From contig CAZUNG010000008.1 of NCBI GenBank assembly GCA_964621905.1, positions 52,754 through 116,753 on the forward strand: 64,000 nt of DNA, read 5' to 3'. Positions 24,667 to 33,175 of this stretch are shown here, piece by piece. The notes beneath the pieces are model-generated. The model was not told where the DNA came from, made no database searches, and saw only the letters and a program-made list of their open reading frames with translations. The stretch comes from Ruminococcus_G sp964621905 (GTDB taxonomy: Bacteria > Bacillota > Clostridia > Lachnospirales > Lachnospiraceae). A program made the translations under genes and the position numbers. Each line of letters begins with the position of its first letter. Within the stretch, counting starts at the first letter, position 1.

Positions 24667-26349
24667 TCAGTCTTTTTGTTCTTTAAATTTTTTGTAATAT
24701 GCTTTCAGGCTTTCAGCATCTGCCTTTTTGTCAGTAAATACCTCCAGAAAGGCAGGCTGATCGGATGACGGATCAATAAATTGATCCATTACCGAATCTA
24801 ATTCATCCGCCGTTCTTGCAGAATAGTATCTGAAATTCTTACTTTCAACCCAGCCCTTTGCACTCGTAAAATGTTCCGCCGCAATATGCTGATTCAGAGT
24901 AGGAATCACCTTTTCTCCAATAAAATAGTGGAATTCTGCCGCCCCACTGTTGTTGACAAGCATGATTCTCACATTTTTCCCGAGATGCCGGATCTGAAGT
25001 GCATTCATATCATAAAAGAAACTAAGATCACCAATTACCAGAAAACACAGTTTATCAGAAGCAATCACTGATTGTCCGATAAAGGTAGACATCGAACCGT
25101 CGATGCCAAACGCGCCAATATTACTGTATGCGGTAACTCCCTCTGCAACCTGACAATGCTGCATAATCCTTGTGGAGTTCAGAATTCCAAGATGCATCAG
25201 AGATTTCGCAGGTATTTTCTTTGAAAGTGCTTTGATCGCATAAGAATTGCTGAACGCAAAATCCGGATACACCGTCTGTTTTTTGTAAGCGGCCCATTGA
25301 TCATAGTACCTTTTGTTATTGGACATCATTACGGTTGCTTCCCCGGCAAAATAGTCAAAAAACTCCGCGGAAGTACACTCAAAAACTGTTGTCAGACTTT
25401 TGAACATATCACATATCCTGCCGCCTTCATCGACATCCCAGTGTTCAAATTTACCCGCCTTGCCCTTCAGCAGATTTTTAATCCGGGAAACAAAATTGCC
25501 TCCCAGGGAGATCACAATATCCGGCAGATATTCTTCAAATGTATCTGCCGGAATAACCTGCGCTGCGCCAAAAATATCAATCGCTCCGTCACATTCAATG
25601 TTCGATATATGCTCCGTAGCCAACATGCAGTTATATTTCTTTGCAAATTTAATGATATTGTCAAGTTCTTTTTTCCGCGGCGGTATCCGTTCTCCGCAGA
25701 CAACCATGATGCGTTCTGCCTTCTTGAGCTTTTCAGCCATCTCTTTCCACTGATCCAGCTCTCTCATATATTCCAGACGCCTGATGACTTTTACATTGGG
25801 GAGCTTTGGCTCTGTAAACATGGCCAGTCCGCCCACAATCGGAATATTGATCTGCACCGGCCCGTTACCGTGATGTTTAATTTCCAAAAGCGCTTCATTA
25901 ATCATTCTCTGGCATGCCCAGGTATCCTCATGATTCTTAATCACCGGCAGATTTACACATTTTTTGCAAAAATTCCGAAACATATCAACCTGATCGATCA
26001 TCTGGTTCTCCAGCTGCCCCAGCATATTGGGATTTCTGTCAGCTGTTATCACAAGAAGCGGTACTCCCAGATAGAACGCCTCCGTAATCCCCGGTGTATA
26101 GTTGCTCGCTGCTACAGACGATGTACAGCAGATGCCCACAACCTCACCGCCAAGCTGCTGCGAAAGTCCGATTGCAAAGTATGCTGCGCTTCTTTCATCT
26201 ACGACAGAATAACACGTAAAGAAATCATCCTGCTCAAGACAATGGTTGATCGGAACATTTCTTCCGCCTGGTGACAGGACTACATGACGAACATTATGTG
26301 CTTTCATAAGTGCTACAAGGAACTGAACATTTTTTGTCTTTGTATACAT
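24667..26349 (-). CDS. MenD-like thiamine-diphosphate-dependent enzyme
   Basis: 560 residues with the three-domain layout of ThDP decarboxylases/lyases. The closest resemblance is to MenD: LSPGGRNVPINH near 27-38, the cofactor-activating Glu52 in VDERSAAYFAIG, and the ThDP/Mg motif GDLSFFYDMNALQIRH ... VNNSG near residues 440-470. True MenD joins 2-oxoglutarate to isochorismate in menaquinone synthesis, but no other men gene is nearby. The neighbours are glycosyltransferases and an aldo/keto reductase, so a different 2-oxoacid-derived product for the cell surface is likely. The ATG at 26349 follows GGGAGGAAATT; an ATG 27 nt earlier has no comparable SD. Confidence 0.82.
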   Translation of the reverse strand: MYTKTKNVQFLVALMKAHNVRHVVLSPGGRNVPINHCLEQDDFFTCYSVVDERSAAYFAIGLSQQLGGEVVGICCTSSVAASNYTPGITEAFYLGVPLLVITADRNPNMLGQLENQMIDQVDMFRNFCKKCVNLPVIKNHEDTWACQRMINEALLEIKHHGNGPVQINIPIVGGLAMFTEPKLPNVKVIRRLEYMRELDQWKEMAEKLKKAERIMVVCGERIPPRKKELDNIIKFAKKYNCMLATEHISNIECDGAIDIFGAAQVIPADTFEEYLPDIVISLGGNFVSRIKNLLKGKAGKFEHWDVDEGGRICDMFKSLTTVFECTSAEFFDYFAGEATVMMSNNKRYYDQWAAYKKQTVYPDFAFSNSYAIKALSKKIPAKSLMHLGILNSTRIMQHCQVAEGVTAYSNIGAFGIDGSMSTFIGQSVIASDKLCFLVIGDLSFFYDMNALQIRHLGKNVRIMLVNNSGAAEFHYFIGEKVIPTLNQHIAAEHFTSAKGWVESKNFRYYSARTADELDSVMDQFIDPSSDQPAFLEVFTDKKADAESLKAYYKKFKEQKD

Positions 26350-26366
26350 AATTTCCTCCCGTTTCT

Positions 26367-27455
26367 TCAACTGCACAGGTTTAAGATATTCTTTTTTATC
26401 TTATCCATGATCTGTGTTATCTTCACTGCAATTTTAACCGGTTTCCGTTTCCTCAAACCTCTATATCTGGCGGCTGTCCTCAGTGCTGCTAAAACGTCAT
26501 TTGCAATATGTTCCGGACAAACCCCATTATTTATCTTCAGCACATTGGCGATAACCTGTGCAATGAATTCTTTTTCTCTCTTCATGGGCTCAGACTTTGC
26601 TGTAATCCAAAAATATTCCATGCACGCCTGCCGGTGTATCTCATAATATTCCAGGTTATAATCTCTTAAAATCTCCAGCATCTTCATATGGCTTTTCTGT
26701 GAGGCGAGTCTTGTACTGCAGAAATTTTCGGCAGTATTCATCGTGCTCTCCTTGTTCTGAACATAATGGTAATATGGTTTTCGAAAAAACACCCCTTTGT
26801 ACCAGTTCTGTGCAGCACGCACAAGCCACAATCCGTCTTCGGCCACCTCTGTTTCTTCATCAAACAGGATCAGACGGGAATTACGATCCAAAAGTGATTC
26901 CTTTTTATATATCCTGTTCCAGATGAAATTACCATAACCTTTCAGTCCCCCGTAATTACCGCTGAGCATCAGCATGGTCTGAAATATGTCAAACTGACTC
27001 CCAACTCCATCCAGCGCATGATCCGCCTTGCTGACAGATCGAACCCCTTCTTTCTCTTCTGTATCAACATACCATCCAAAAACTGCGGTTTCCGCCTTTT
27101 CTGAGATAAGCTGCGGTATGATCTCCTGGTAAGTCTCTGGCTCCAGCCAGTCATCAGCATCACAAAAATGTAAATACTCACCGGAAGCTGCCCTCATGCC
27201 TGCATTCCTGGCCGAGCTGACTCCGCCATTTTTCTTGTGAATAACTTTGACTGTTGCATGGCAGGCGGCATATTCATCACAGATCGTTCCTGATTGATCT
27301 GCTGAACCGTCATCTATCAGAATGATCTCCGTATTTTGATACGTTTGCTTTAACAGGGAGTCAACACATTTTTGGATATGCTTTTCAGCATTAAAAACAG
27401 GAACGATCACACTGACCAGCGGGATATCGCAGGATTTTAATTTTTCATTGTGCAA
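26367..27455 (-). CDS. glycosyltransferase family 2 protein
   Basis: 362 residues. The GT-A fold starts LVSVIVPVFNAEKHIQKCVD, with DDGSADQSG and HFCDADDWLEPETYQ supplying the DxD-type metal/nucleotide site. The C-terminal third is a helical region ending in a basic cluster (RKRKPVKIAVKITQIMDKIKK), probably membrane-associated. The start is a TTG (27455) with AAGGA about 10 nt upstream. First gene of an operon with the MenD-like enzyme (17 nt downstream), the aldo/keto reductase and the unknown protein. Donor and acceptor are unknown. Confidence 0.88.
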   Translation of the reverse strand: MHNEKLKSCDIPLVSVIVPVFNAEKHIQKCVDSLLKQTYQNTEIILIDDGSADQSGTICDEYAACHATVKVIHKKNGGVSSARNAGMRAASGEYLHFCDADDWLEPETYQEIIPQLISEKAETAVFGWYVDTEEKEGVRSVSKADHALDGVGSQFDIFQTMLMLSGNYGGLKGYGNFIWNRIYKKESLLDRNSRLILFDEETEVAEDGLWLVRAAQNWYKGVFFRKPYYHYVQNKESTMNTAENFCSTRLASQKSHMKMLEILRDYNLEYYEIHRQACMEYFWITAKSEPMKREKEFIAQVIANVLKINNGVCPEHIANDVLAALRTAARYRGLRKRKPVKIAVKITQIMDKIKKNILNLCS

Positions 27456-27506
27456 ACCTTTGTATTCCTTTCCTGAGAGTCACTTATGTCAATTTGCATA
27501 TTGTTA

Positions 27507-27535
27507 ATTATAAACAGAATACCTGCTCCGGTCAA
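27507..27535 (-). promoter_or_regulatory. sigma-A promoter of the GT2/MenD-like operon
   Basis: TTGACC (27535-27530), 17 nt, perfect TATAAT (27512-27507) on the minus strand, about 50 nt upstream of the TTG start at 27455. It is divergent from the licC promoter. Confidence 0.7.
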
Positions 27536-27574
27536 TATCTTTCTGCCCGGCATGCGGTGCGGCATTTACCAAAC

Positions 27575-27603
27575 TTGACAGCCGGCTGCCATTATCATAA
27601 AAT
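27575..27603 (+). promoter_or_regulatory. sigma-A promoter of the licC-like gene
   Basis: Perfect -35 TTGACA (27575-27580), 17 nt, TAAAAT (27598-27603), followed by a strong SD (AAGGAGGT) just before the ATG at 27628. Confidence 0.75.
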
Positions 27604-27627
27604 GAATGCACACCAAGGAGGTAATGT

Positions 27628-28353
27628 ATGAACACATCGAACTTCACTGTGGATAACGCTGTGATCCTGGCAGCTGGATTTGCGTCCCGATTTGCCCCGC
27701 TGTCCCGAACAACTCCAAAAGCACTTTTAACTGTCCGGGGCGACGTTCTCATCGAACGTCAGATCCGTCAGCTGAAAGAAGCCGGCGTCCACGATATCTA
27801 TATTGTAACCGGATATTTAAAAGAGCAGTTTGAATATCTTCCGGATAAATTGGGGGTCACCCTGATCGAAAATACAGAATATCAGGAACGAAACAATCAT
27901 TCCTCTGTCTGGGCCGCGCGGAAGGTTCTCGCAAACTCCTATATCTGCTCTTCTGACAATTATTTCCCGGAGAATCTGTTTACCTCAGACAGCCGCCTGC
28001 CCTATTACTCTGCTCAATATGCGCAGGGACCTACCGCTGAATACTGCCTGACAGCCGATGACACCGGGCGGATCACAGATGTCCACATTGGAGGAAGCGA
28101 CTCCTGGTACATGCTGGGCCATGTGCTGTTTGACGCAGAATTTTCAGAGCATTTTCTGCGGATTCTCGAGGCTGAATATAACCTCCCCGCAACACAGAAT
28201 CTGATGTGGGAAAATATTTATATGAAGCATCTCGCAGAGCTTTCACTCTATATAAAAAAATATCCAGACGGTGCGATCCTGGAATTTGATACATTGGATG
28301 AACTTTGTCTTTTCGATTCCTCTTACTGTTCCTTCCGTGATTCCCTGTTGTGA
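27628..28353 (+). CDS. licC: LicC-like CTP:phosphocholine cytidylyltransferase
   Basis: 241 residues, a single-domain nucleotidyltransferase. It has an intact NTP loop: VILAAGFASRFAPLSR (from 12), Arg21, and Lys31 in TTPKALL. ERNNHSSVWAARKVL and CSSDNYFPENLF, the Mg/choline-pocket blocks seen in pneumococcal LicC, are also present. It would convert phosphocholine and CTP to CDP-choline. It is monocistronic on the plus strand, with its own strong promoter, SD and terminator, and 14 kb from the kinase/transporter operon whose own NTase domain looks inactive. It could instead activate another phospho-alcohol, for example one made by the adjacent MenD-like/AKR pair. Confidence 0.78.
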   Translation: MNTSNFTVDNAVILAAGFASRFAPLSRTTPKALLTVRGDVLIERQIRQLKEAGVHDIYIVTGYLKEQFEYLPDKLGVTLIENTEYQERNNHSSVWAARKVLANSYICSSDNYFPENLFTSDSRLPYYSAQYAQGPTAEYCLTADDTGRITDVHIGGSDSWYMLGHVLFDAEFSEHFLRILEAEYNLPATQNLMWENIYMKHLAELSLYIKKYPDGAILEFDTLDELCLFDSSYCSFRDSLL

Positions 28354-28370
28354 ACAGCTTCCCAAAAACA

Positions 28371-28417
28371 AAAAGGAAGATTTTCCCGATTCTGACTCAG
28401 GAAAATCTTCCTTTTTT
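28371..28417. terminator. bidirectional intrinsic terminator between licC-like gene and HPr gene
   Basis: A 14-bp stem (aaggaagattttcc 28373-28386 / ggaaaatcttcctt 28400-28413) with a T-run on the right and an A-run on the left, between two convergent genes. Confidence 0.88.
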
Positions 28418-28435
28418 CTGTTCTAAATGCTGCTG

Positions 28436-28708
28436 TCAGCTGCGGTTTTCTCCGAGACCGCTCTCAATGGCTTCCACGATTGCCTGAAGTGCCTCCTCTT
28501 CATCCGGTCCCTCACATACGAGTTCAATTTCATCCCCGTTTTTAACACAGGCACCGAGTACACTCAGCACGCTCTTCGCGTTGGCCGTGCCTTTTTTATA
28601 CGTAAAGGTAATCAGTGCTTTATAACGAATCGCGAGATTGCACAGCAGGCCCGCCGGTTTCAGATGAAGTCCTGACGGATTTTGAATAATAACTTTTTGA
28701 CTCACCAT
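28436..28708 (-). CDS. HPr family phosphocarrier protein
   Basis: 90 residues with HPr fold signatures: the phosphorylatable His15 in SGLHLKPA and the regulatory Ser46 in NAKSVLSVLGA. Canonical HPr has H-A-R-P-A. Here Arg17, which stabilises the phospho-His, is Lys, and Ala is Leu. It lies 24 nt after cdaR on the same strand and is probably the last gene of the cda operon. It could be a general PTS carrier or a regulatory paralogue (Crh-like but with the His kept). Which of these applies cannot be read here. Confidence 0.85.
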   Translation of the reverse strand: MVSQKVIIQNPSGLHLKPAGLLCNLAIRYKALITFTYKKGTANAKSVLSVLGACVKNGDEIELVCEGPDEEEALQAIVEAIESGLGENRS

Positions 28709-28732
28709 GATTTCAATTTCACCCCTGTTTCT

Positions 28733-29998
28733 TTATTGAAGCTTTGACACGTGCACCAGTGTCTCCACAGGTTCCAAAAGCTCACATCCCTCCGGAAGCG
28801 AAATATTGACAGGTACTTTATAATCCCCGGTTTCCATATCACTCATATCCACACTCATGGATACTGCGCTTTCCGTCAATGCACCCAGCGTACTGTCATC
28901 CGCTTTTACTCCGATCACCAGCTTATCAGTATCAAAGACTACCCTGAGATTATCATTCAGGTTCTGTACACTGATATTCTTCGTCTGCAGTGTCAGCTGT
29001 TTACTGCCTACCGGTATAATACTCACATTGACAATCGCCGTTTTCACCTCATTCGCCACCCTGAGATTATCCGGCATATAATCTGAAAGATTCAACTTTG
29101 TCTCAAAGTCTTCGGTCTGACCGTCAATGACAACAGCGCCTTCCGGCAGATCAATCGTATATCCGTTCTCTGCCAGTTTCGCAAGTGCTTCATCTGTTCC
29201 GGTCACAGATATGGTGGACGGTGTAATCGATACATTGCCGACCTGATACCCTTCACCGGGTTCCCCCATATAATTTACTTTCAGGCTGACTTCATCACGA
29301 ACTGACCAGAGATCCACATGCACATCCACAACGGGCTCTCCGATATCGAATTTCAGATAGCTCATCTTGGTATCCGAAATACTGTCCTGATTTTTATCAA
29401 TCACTTTAAGCTTGGATGTAATCGTTGTATCCTTATCAAGATACGCAACATTTACGCTTGCCACAACCCGGTCTATCTTGCCGATCAGTGATGCAGGACC
29501 AGAGACCGTTACCTTTTCAGGAGAAGCTTCCGCAGTTCCGACTTCATACCCCTTACTCGGCGCAGGTTCCTCCACATTGACGCTGATGGTAAAGTCTTTG
29601 CTTTCAACATCCTCGATCTGGATCGCCATTGTCTTTGGCAGCACTGTGATATTTTCAGCCGGCACCCGGTCACATGTCGCAGTGATCGGCACCATAACCG
29701 GAGTGGTATCCATGTTGACAATCTGAGTCAGATCAGCAACCGCAACAATATCCTTTAACCGGTCTTCCACCACGGAACTGTTTCCTTTGAGGATCACCGT
29801 TGCGGTCTGCTGTTCGTCGTCTACCAAATATGTCTTGCCCCCGCTCTCGATATATGCTCCATTCTGTATCGTAACAGGAACGTTATAACTTTTGACAACC
29901 ACGGGGTCATTGATGTTTGCAATAATCAGCCACACGATCACCGCGATCACAACCGACACAATTTTCAGGAGCAGGTTATTTGCCAGTTTTTTCTGCAT
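28733..29998 (-). CDS. cdaR: YbbR-domain protein CdaR, regulator of diadenylate cyclase
   Basis: 421 residues: a single N-terminal membrane helix (about 10-27, LKIVSVVIAVIVWLIIA) and four consecutive extracytoplasmic YbbR domains, with recurrent blocks such as VTVSGPASLIGKIDRV and ISVTGTDEALAKLAEN. In Firmicutes CdaR binds and modulates CdaA. The gene overlaps the cdaA 3' end by 23 nt, the arrangement expected for this pair. glmM, the usual third gene, is not here; HPr occupies the downstream place. Confidence 0.9.
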   Translation of the reverse strand: MQKKLANNLLLKIVSVVIAVIVWLIIANINDPVVVKSYNVPVTIQNGAYIESGGKTYLVDDEQQTATVILKGNSSVVEDRLKDIVAVADLTQIVNMDTTPVMVPITATCDRVPAENITVLPKTMAIQIEDVESKDFTISVNVEEPAPSKGYEVGTAEASPEKVTVSGPASLIGKIDRVVASVNVAYLDKDTTITSKLKVIDKNQDSISDTKMSYLKFDIGEPVVDVHVDLWSVRDEVSLKVNYMGEPGEGYQVGNVSITPSTISVTGTDEALAKLAENGYTIDLPEGAVVIDGQTEDFETKLNLSDYMPDNLRVANEVKTAIVNVSIIPVGSKQLTLQTKNISVQNLNDNLRVVFDTDKLVIGVKADDSTLGALTESAVSMSVDMSDMETGDYKVPVNISLPEGCELLEPVETLVHVSKLQ

Positions 29999-30863
29999 TT
30001 TTCACCCTCCCTCTCCATCTCTTCCTGCCAGTCTCTTCCCCCGGATTTTTTTTCTGAAGCTTATAGAGCTGCTCTCTCAATTCATTCGGCGCCACTCTTG
30101 TATAGATTTTACCTCCCAGTGTATAAGAAACATTGCCCGTTTCCTCCGACACAATGATCGTCAGAGCATCACTGACTTCACTGATCCCTACACCTGCCCT
30201 GTGTCTCGTTCCGAGATTTTTGTTCAGGGTCAGGTTGTCAGAAAGCGGCAGATAACACGTTGCCGCCACTACCCGGTTATGCCGTACAATGACAGCCCCG
30301 TCATGAAGCGGAGTATTATGCTCAAAGATATTGATCAGCAGCTGACTTGTCAGCACAGAATCCAGCGGTATCCCTGTCTTTTCGTATTCGCGCAGAAGCA
30401 CATTGTTTTCAATAACGATCAGGGCGCCTGTTTTCACTTCCCCCATATCGTATGCCGCACGGATCAGTTCATTGATCGTCTGATCACTGATCTTCCACTC
30501 TTCGACTTTTGTACTGTCAAAGCGCAGCAGTGAGTTAACCATATTTTTTTCTCCCAGCTGTTCCAGAGCTCTTCTAAGCTCCGGCTGAAAGATGATGATC
30601 AGCGCAGTTATCGCTACAACACCGAGATTCGTAAAAATCCAAATGAGCGTATCCATATGAAGCAGGTAAGCCAGTACCAGAAATATGACGACCATCATCA
30701 GTCCTTTAAGAAGTGTATACGCCCGGGTACTTTTCACCCACAACATTAGATAATAAACAAATACCGCAATCAGAAGAATCTGTATGATGTCTATAACTTC
30801 TATGGACTTTGGAAGAGAAAGATTAATCCAATACCGCTTCAGTAATTCAATATATTTTTCCAC
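29976..30863 (-). CDS. cdaA: diadenylate cyclase CdaA
   Basis: 295 residues: three membrane helices (about 20-85) and a DAC domain that condenses two ATP to c-di-AMP. Catalytic motifs are intact: HDGAVIVRHNRV (DGA) and GTRHRAGVGISE (RHR), with SEETGNVSY after them. c-di-AMP controls potassium and osmolyte transport and wall homeostasis. The start is a GTG with AAGGAAG upstream. It follows two unknown membrane-protein genes at a 60-nt gap and precedes cdaR. Confidence 0.93.
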   Translation of the reverse strand: MEKYIELLKRYWINLSLPKSIEVIDIIQILLIAVFVYYLMLWVKSTRAYTLLKGLMMVVIFLVLAYLLHMDTLIWIFTNLGVVAITALIIIFQPELRRALEQLGEKNMVNSLLRFDSTKVEEWKISDQTINELIRAAYDMGEVKTGALIVIENNVLLREYEKTGIPLDSVLTSQLLINIFEHNTPLHDGAVIVRHNRVVAATCYLPLSDNLTLNKNLGTRHRAGVGISEVSDALTIIVSEETGNVSYTLGGKIYTRVAPNELREQLYKLQKKNPGEETGRKRWRGRVKNAEKTGK

Positions 30864-30923
30864 ACAGTCACTTCCTTTCCATAGTTTTTACCAGTCTCAA
30901 GTTTCGAATTATTTTGTCATTCC

Positions 30924-31913
30924 TCATGGAATATGAATATCTTTCAGTGATTTTTCCAGCTGTTCTTCCAGATTTTCCGGTATCTCACTGTCCGCCTCAA
31001 TCATTTTGACCGAACGTTCCGGTCTGGATATTCTCATCTTCGGGATCGCTTTCACATAGTAGTAATATTCGTCATCTTCATACTGCAGATATTCCGCCCT
31101 CGAGTAATCCACATTGAACACAAAGAACTCAAGGACCAGCAGCAGAATCACCGATACCACAGTGCCTGCAACCAGCAGCACAACAGAGCCTGTCATATCC
31201 AGGAAAAATCCCCCGATGGTCATAAGTATCAGATACAGGACGCCTCCGGTAAAAATAGCGATCGTCCATGCATAATCAGCAGAGGCTCTTCGGATACAGT
31301 AGACGACCAGCGTCACAGCGATAAACGTAATCACAGTCATCCACATTTCCTGACTCTGCACCAGTCCGTCCAGAAGTGTTGTGAGCCTCTGCGCAAGTTC
31401 TTTTATCTCGCCGTCCTGAAGCAGCACGGCTTTGTCACTTACGAGACGCATAAAATAATACAGCACCGCACCACAGGAAACCGATACGCAGGAGCCTGCA
31501 TTTCCAGTCAAGCCGTAAGCAATGGGCACCGCACATGGTATATGGAACTGAAACGCCAGCGGCATCAAAACAAGCGCAAGAGCGTCCCTGCGAGAAAATC
31601 TAAGATACAGGATCATCAGAAGCAGAAGAAGCACTAACGCGAACGCAGCAACTTCAATACCGATCGCATAACAATGACCCACGATCAGAAAACAGCCAAA
31701 GACCGCGATCGCCGTAATCGGCAGAATCGCACACAGAAGCGCAAGGATCAGTACTACAAAAACACTGTTCAGCTGCGGAAGAAAACCCAGCATCATATTG
31801 ATGTTGATAAATACAATCAATGCAAGGCCAAATTTCAGTAAAGGATTCAAATACACACTGCATTTTGTATAAAATGATTTTAATTTCTCTTTAAGTTCTA
31901 GAAAAAACGTCAT
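30924..31913 (-). CDS. conserved-looking polytopic membrane protein of unknown function
   Basis: 329 residues with about nine hydrophobic segments (25-280) and a cytosolic C-terminal tail of about 50 residues that contains EYLQYEDDEYYYYVKAIPKM and an acidic end. No family recognised. The 5' end overlaps the upstream small membrane-protein gene by 4 nt, and cdaA follows 60 nt later, so the three are likely one transcript. The tail's Tyr/Asp/Glu cluster recalls the soluble ends of envelope-assembly membrane proteins, but this is only an impression. Confidence 0.7.
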   Translation of the reverse strand: MTFFLELKEKLKSFYTKCSVYLNPLLKFGLALIVFININMMLGFLPQLNSVFVVLILALLCAILPITAIAVFGCFLIVGHCYAIGIEVAAFALVLLLLLMILYLRFSRRDALALVLMPLAFQFHIPCAVPIAYGLTGNAGSCVSVSCGAVLYYFMRLVSDKAVLLQDGEIKELAQRLTTLLDGLVQSQEMWMTVITFIAVTLVVYCIRRASADYAWTIAIFTGGVLYLILMTIGGFFLDMTGSVVLLVAGTVVSVILLLVLEFFVFNVDYSRAEYLQYEDDEYYYYVKAIPKMRISRPERSVKMIEADSEIPENLEEQLEKSLKDIHIP

Positions 31914-32344
31914 GAATGGGCACCTCCCCGCGGCTCCTTCTTCTTCCCCTTCTGCTCGTCCTGCCCATAGAGCCTGGCCAGTTCATTCAAACCGTCATAA
32001 TATTTTTTCACATTTTCCCTCGCTTCTTCATATCTGCGGCGTCTTTTGACATATGTAACTGTGGAATATAAAATCAGGAATAATAAATATCCGATCACAA
32101 ACTCCAGAATTACCACCGACATATTTACCTTATGAAGATTATCCAGCAGGTATTCCATATTATAGGCGATAATAGCACCCCACACGAGAAAATATCCAAA
32201 CGTGGTAAGTATAAAATTTTTAAGAAGTCCAAGTCCAATATAATCACTGCGGTAATATTTGCTGATCCGCAGATCTTCTTTTCCTGCCCCGTCCTCATAA
32301 CGGGCAAGATTCGTCATCACACGAATACGATTTTGATCTAACAT
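31910..32344 (-). CDS. small membrane protein of unknown function
   Basis: 144 residues with two helices (about 39-62 and 73-98), flanked by a charged N-terminus and a very basic C-terminus (YVKRRRRYEEARENVKKYYDGL ... KGKKKEPRGG). SD GAGGAAGG precedes the ATG. ATGA overlap with the next gene indicates translational coupling. No family recognised. It is first in the presumed operon leading to cdaA. Confidence 0.7.
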   Translation of the reverse strand: MLDQNRIRVMTNLARYEDGAGKEDLRISKYYRSDYIGLGLLKNFILTTFGYFLVWGAIIAYNMEYLLDNLHKVNMSVVILEFVIGYLLFLILYSTVTYVKRRRRYEEARENVKKYYDGLNELARLYGQDEQKGKKKEPRGGAHS

Positions 32345-32387
32345 AAGCCTTCCTCTAAAGTCGCTTTAAACTTCTAATACACCATTA

Positions 32388-32416
32388 ATTGTAGCATAGA
32401 TACCGTTCCATGAAAA
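32388..32416 (-). promoter_or_regulatory. putative promoter upstream of the cdaA region operon
   Basis: TTTTCA (32416-32411), 17 nt, TACAAT (32393-32388) with a TGC extension on the minus strand. The -35 is weak, but the extended -10 helps. Confidence 0.4.
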
Positions 32417-32423
32417 GTTCTTT

Positions 32424-33137
32424 TTAAAAACCATGTCCGGTACAGGCCGTCACTATAAAAACAGATTTTACGCCTTTTAGCTTCAATCCAGACGCCACGG
32501 CATCTGCCGTACTTCCCGTTGTATAGATATCATCCACCAGCAAAATCCGGCTGTAACCGCCCGCAGTATCTTCCGTCTCAAACGCCTGTCTCAGATTTTT
32601 TCTTCTCATATCACGCGAAAGTTCTTTCTGCGGTCTGGTCTCATGGACCCTTCGCACCAGATCCGTGCGCACCGGCAGTGACATCTGTTTTCCCAGGCTC
32701 CGCGCCAGAACCTCTGCCTGATTATATCCTCTCAAACGTTCTTTCTTTCCGTGCATTGGAACCGGTACGATGACCTGCGGTTTCCACCGCCGGATTCGTT
32801 CTCCTGCAGCCGCGGCTATTGCTCTTCCGTAAAAATCCCCATACTCTTTCCTTCCATGAAATTTAAAACGCATCATTGACTCTTTGACCCAGCCACTGTA
32901 GGGAAATACGCCAAACCCTTCATCAAACCGATGACGGAACCTTTGGCAGTCCGCACAATATTCCTCCTCTTCCCGTTCAATGAACTTCCCGCAGTGTTTA
33001 CAGTGAAACCCCTCCATCACAGAAAGTTTCTCCCTGCATCCAGGACAAATATTTTGGTTTTTCAATGCCACAACGCTGTCACAGACCACGCATCTGCACG
33101 GATAGATACACCCCAGAATCCACTCTGTTATTTTCAT
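32424..33137 (-). CDS. comF: ComF family protein
   Basis: 237 residues: an N-terminal zinc-ribbon region (CRCVVCDS, CPGCREK, CKHCGKF, CADCQRF) and a phosphoribosyltransferase-type domain with the PRPP loop ILLVDDIYTTGSTADAV (about 195-211). ComF homologues act in uptake or processing of transforming DNA. It is downstream of recD2 (38-nt gap). comEA and comEC are also present in the window, so a competence apparatus may exist. Confidence 0.9.
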   Translation of the reverse strand: MKITEWILGCIYPCRCVVCDSVVALKNQNICPGCREKLSVMEGFHCKHCGKFIEREEEEYCADCQRFRHRFDEGFGVFPYSGWVKESMMRFKFHGRKEYGDFYGRAIAAAAGERIRRWKPQVIVPVPMHGKKERLRGYNQAEVLARSLGKQMSLPVRTDLVRRVHETRPQKELSRDMRRKNLRQAFETEDTAGGYSRILLVDDIYTTGSTADAVASGLKLKGVKSVFIVTACTGHGF

Positions 33138-33175
33138 AAAGCGTCCTTTCTCCCCGGCGCTTTATTTCTTCATCT

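Noticed and set aside
25297..26274. A 325-codon plus-strand frame opposite the MenD-like gene
   Set aside because: Antisense of a clear thiamine-diphosphate enzyme. The composition (His/Phe/Ile/Arg-rich) is typical of shadow frames.
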